A stretch of DNA of 64,000 nt from Trichobilharzia regenti. Its lineage: Eukaryota; Platyhelminthes; Trematoda; Strigeidida; Schistosomatidae. Under the pieces are notes generated by a model, which saw only the letters and a program-made list of their open reading frames with translations, ran no database searches and was not told the DNA's origin. The first letter of the stretch is position 1. Every line of letters starts with the position of its first letter. Shown here piece after piece: positions 62,970 through 64,000 of this stretch. The translations under genes were made by a program, and so were the position numbers. Where the stretch lies: assembly GCA_944472135.2 (NCBI GenBank), contig OX235270.1:121721842-121785841 (forward strand), given 5' to 3'.

Positions 62970-64000
62970 TTGAATTATTTACGTAAGGACCGCGAAGCCT
63001 GGTGGTCAGAACGTGCGTGTGAGATGGAGTCAGCTGCTGCATCTGGCGACAGCTGGAAGCTGTTCCAACTCATCCGAGCCACGGGCAGCAAGAAACAAGG
63101 TGTCAGCGAGACGGTCTGTGAGGCAGATGGCACGCTAATTACCAGCTTGAAAAGACGCCTAGAACGCTGGGCAGAGCACTTCGGGAAACAGTTTAGCTGG
63201 CCACCAGCTTCAGTGTCTACTTTCATTAACCCCAATGCTCCTTGGTCGGTTAGTATCGACCCACCCATCGAAGCGGAGGTCCGTAAGGAACTCCGAGTGT
63301 TGAAACGCCATAGGGCACCCTGCCCAGACAATTTACCCCCGGCCCTTTTTAAAGATGGTGGCGAAACTCTCACAATGGCTCTAACTGGGTTGTTCAGAAA
63401 GGTATGGGAGACAGAGAGTGTACCATCGCTGTGGAACGAAGCCATTATAGTCCCCATCTTTAAAAAGGGTCCACGTAATTCGTGTGACAATCATAGGGGT
63501 ATCAGTCTGCTACCAGTAGCGTCTAAAATATTGGCTGTTGTCTAGCTTCGCAGACTGTGCAAAATACGTGAAGGATTGATTTGCGAAGAGCAGGCTGGGT
63601 TTCGTTCAGGTCGTGGATGCATTGATCATGTGTTCACCCTTCGTTAGTTGTTGGAACACCGCCACACGTATTGCAGGCCAACGATCGTTGTGTTTCTTGA
63701 TATTAGGGCTGACTTCGATTCGTTGGACAGAACTGTGCTCTGGAACTGTCTGTTAGAGAGAGGTGTACCTGAGAAATTTGTTAACATCTTGAAAGCCCTA
63801 TACAGAAACACCTCAAATAGAGTGAGGGCATACAACTAGCTATCATCACTGTTCCTAACCAACAATGCGGTTAGACAGGGTTGCCCAATCTCTCCATTTC
63901 TCTCTAACTTTGCCATCGATGACATTCTGGAGTCAGCTCTGAAGGATGTGTGTGAAGGTGGTGTAGATCTGCTACCTGGAGATAGACTTTTCGACCTCGA
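62970..64000 (+). pseudogene. RTE-type LINE (second family) RT region, runs off the right edge
   Basis: Frame 62970-63545 carries the linker (MESAAASGDSWKLFQLIRAT, ERWAEHFGKQFSWP) and early RT (HRAPCPDNLPPALFKDGGE, WNEAIIVPIFKKGPRNSCDN, HRGISLLPVASKI). A stop (tag, 63543) interrupts it. It continues with CEEQAGFRSGRGCIDHVFTL, then FLDIRADFDSLDRTVLW (the usual FDS palm Asp is kept), a second stop at about 63838, and AVRQGCPISPFLSNFAID. The catalytic YADD region lies beyond the window. It is probably the same family as 8455-9240. Confidence 0.85.

Noticed and set aside
1..64000. CRISPR arrays, bacterial operons or bacteriophage features.
   Set aside because: The window is eukaryotic (spliced genes, LINEs, SINEs); no regularly spaced repeat arrays or prokaryotic gene organisation are visible.

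Overview
This 64 kb window is AT-rich, intron-containing metazoan DNA dominated by retrotransposons. I read it as a blood fluke (Schistosoma or a close relative). Supporting signs are hammerhead-ribozyme repeats of the Sm-alpha type, an SR2-like RTE retrotransposon, CR1/Jockey-type and Penelope-like elements, a BEL/Pao element, a CsRn1-like Ty3/gypsy element, and host genes with tiny 5' introns and large 3' introns. The species is not decided by the sequence.

Host genes are few. (1) A complete four-exon TLX/clawless homeobox gene lies on the + strand (6041-10940, 291 residues). It has an eh1 motif, a homeodomain with Thr at position 47, and the TLX flanking motifs. (2) A single + strand exon (40189-40390) resembles the RNA-recognition domain of LARP6. 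(3) The 5' part of a TBC1D15/TBC1D17-like RabGAP gene lies at 54709-60980 in six phase-consistent exons; its catalytic TBC domain must lie beyond the window or in undetected downstream exons. (4) A probable terminal exon of an unrecognised gene lies on the - strand (25357-25585), with a strong acceptor and an AATAAA overlapping its stop codon.

Layout. 1-5400: LINE and Penelope-like debris plus a tRNA-like repeat with a hammerhead-like tail. 6-11 kb: TLX gene, whose last intron holds an RTE 3' end and a Penelope-like fragment. That fragment forms a 419-bp near-identical inverted repeat with one upstream of the gene. 12-18 kb: decayed RTE LINE and clusters of two tRNA-derived SINE families. 19-21 kb: decayed CR1/Jockey LINE. 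21.3-24.3 kb: full-length RTE LINE with an intact 989-residue ORF. 25.7-38.8 kb: fragments of one Ty3/gypsy family surrounding a second Ty3/gypsy element (26742-35673) with near-identical LTRs, a 4-bp target duplication and a nested CR1-type LINE. 38.8-40.1 kb: rearranged RTE. 43.5-50.5 kb: BEL/Pao element with an intact 1636-residue polyprotein but divergent LTRs. 50.5-64 kb: more SINE, RTE and hammerhead debris around and inside the TBC gene, ending in an RTE copy that runs off the window.

The most informative relationships are between elements. The SINE-B family carries a tRNA-like head, a body matching the 5' leader of the local RTE LINE, and a 3' tail matching the RTE 3' end, which suggests trans-mobilisation by that LINE. 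The gypsy element looks newly inserted by its LTRs although its coding interior is broken and carries a LINE.
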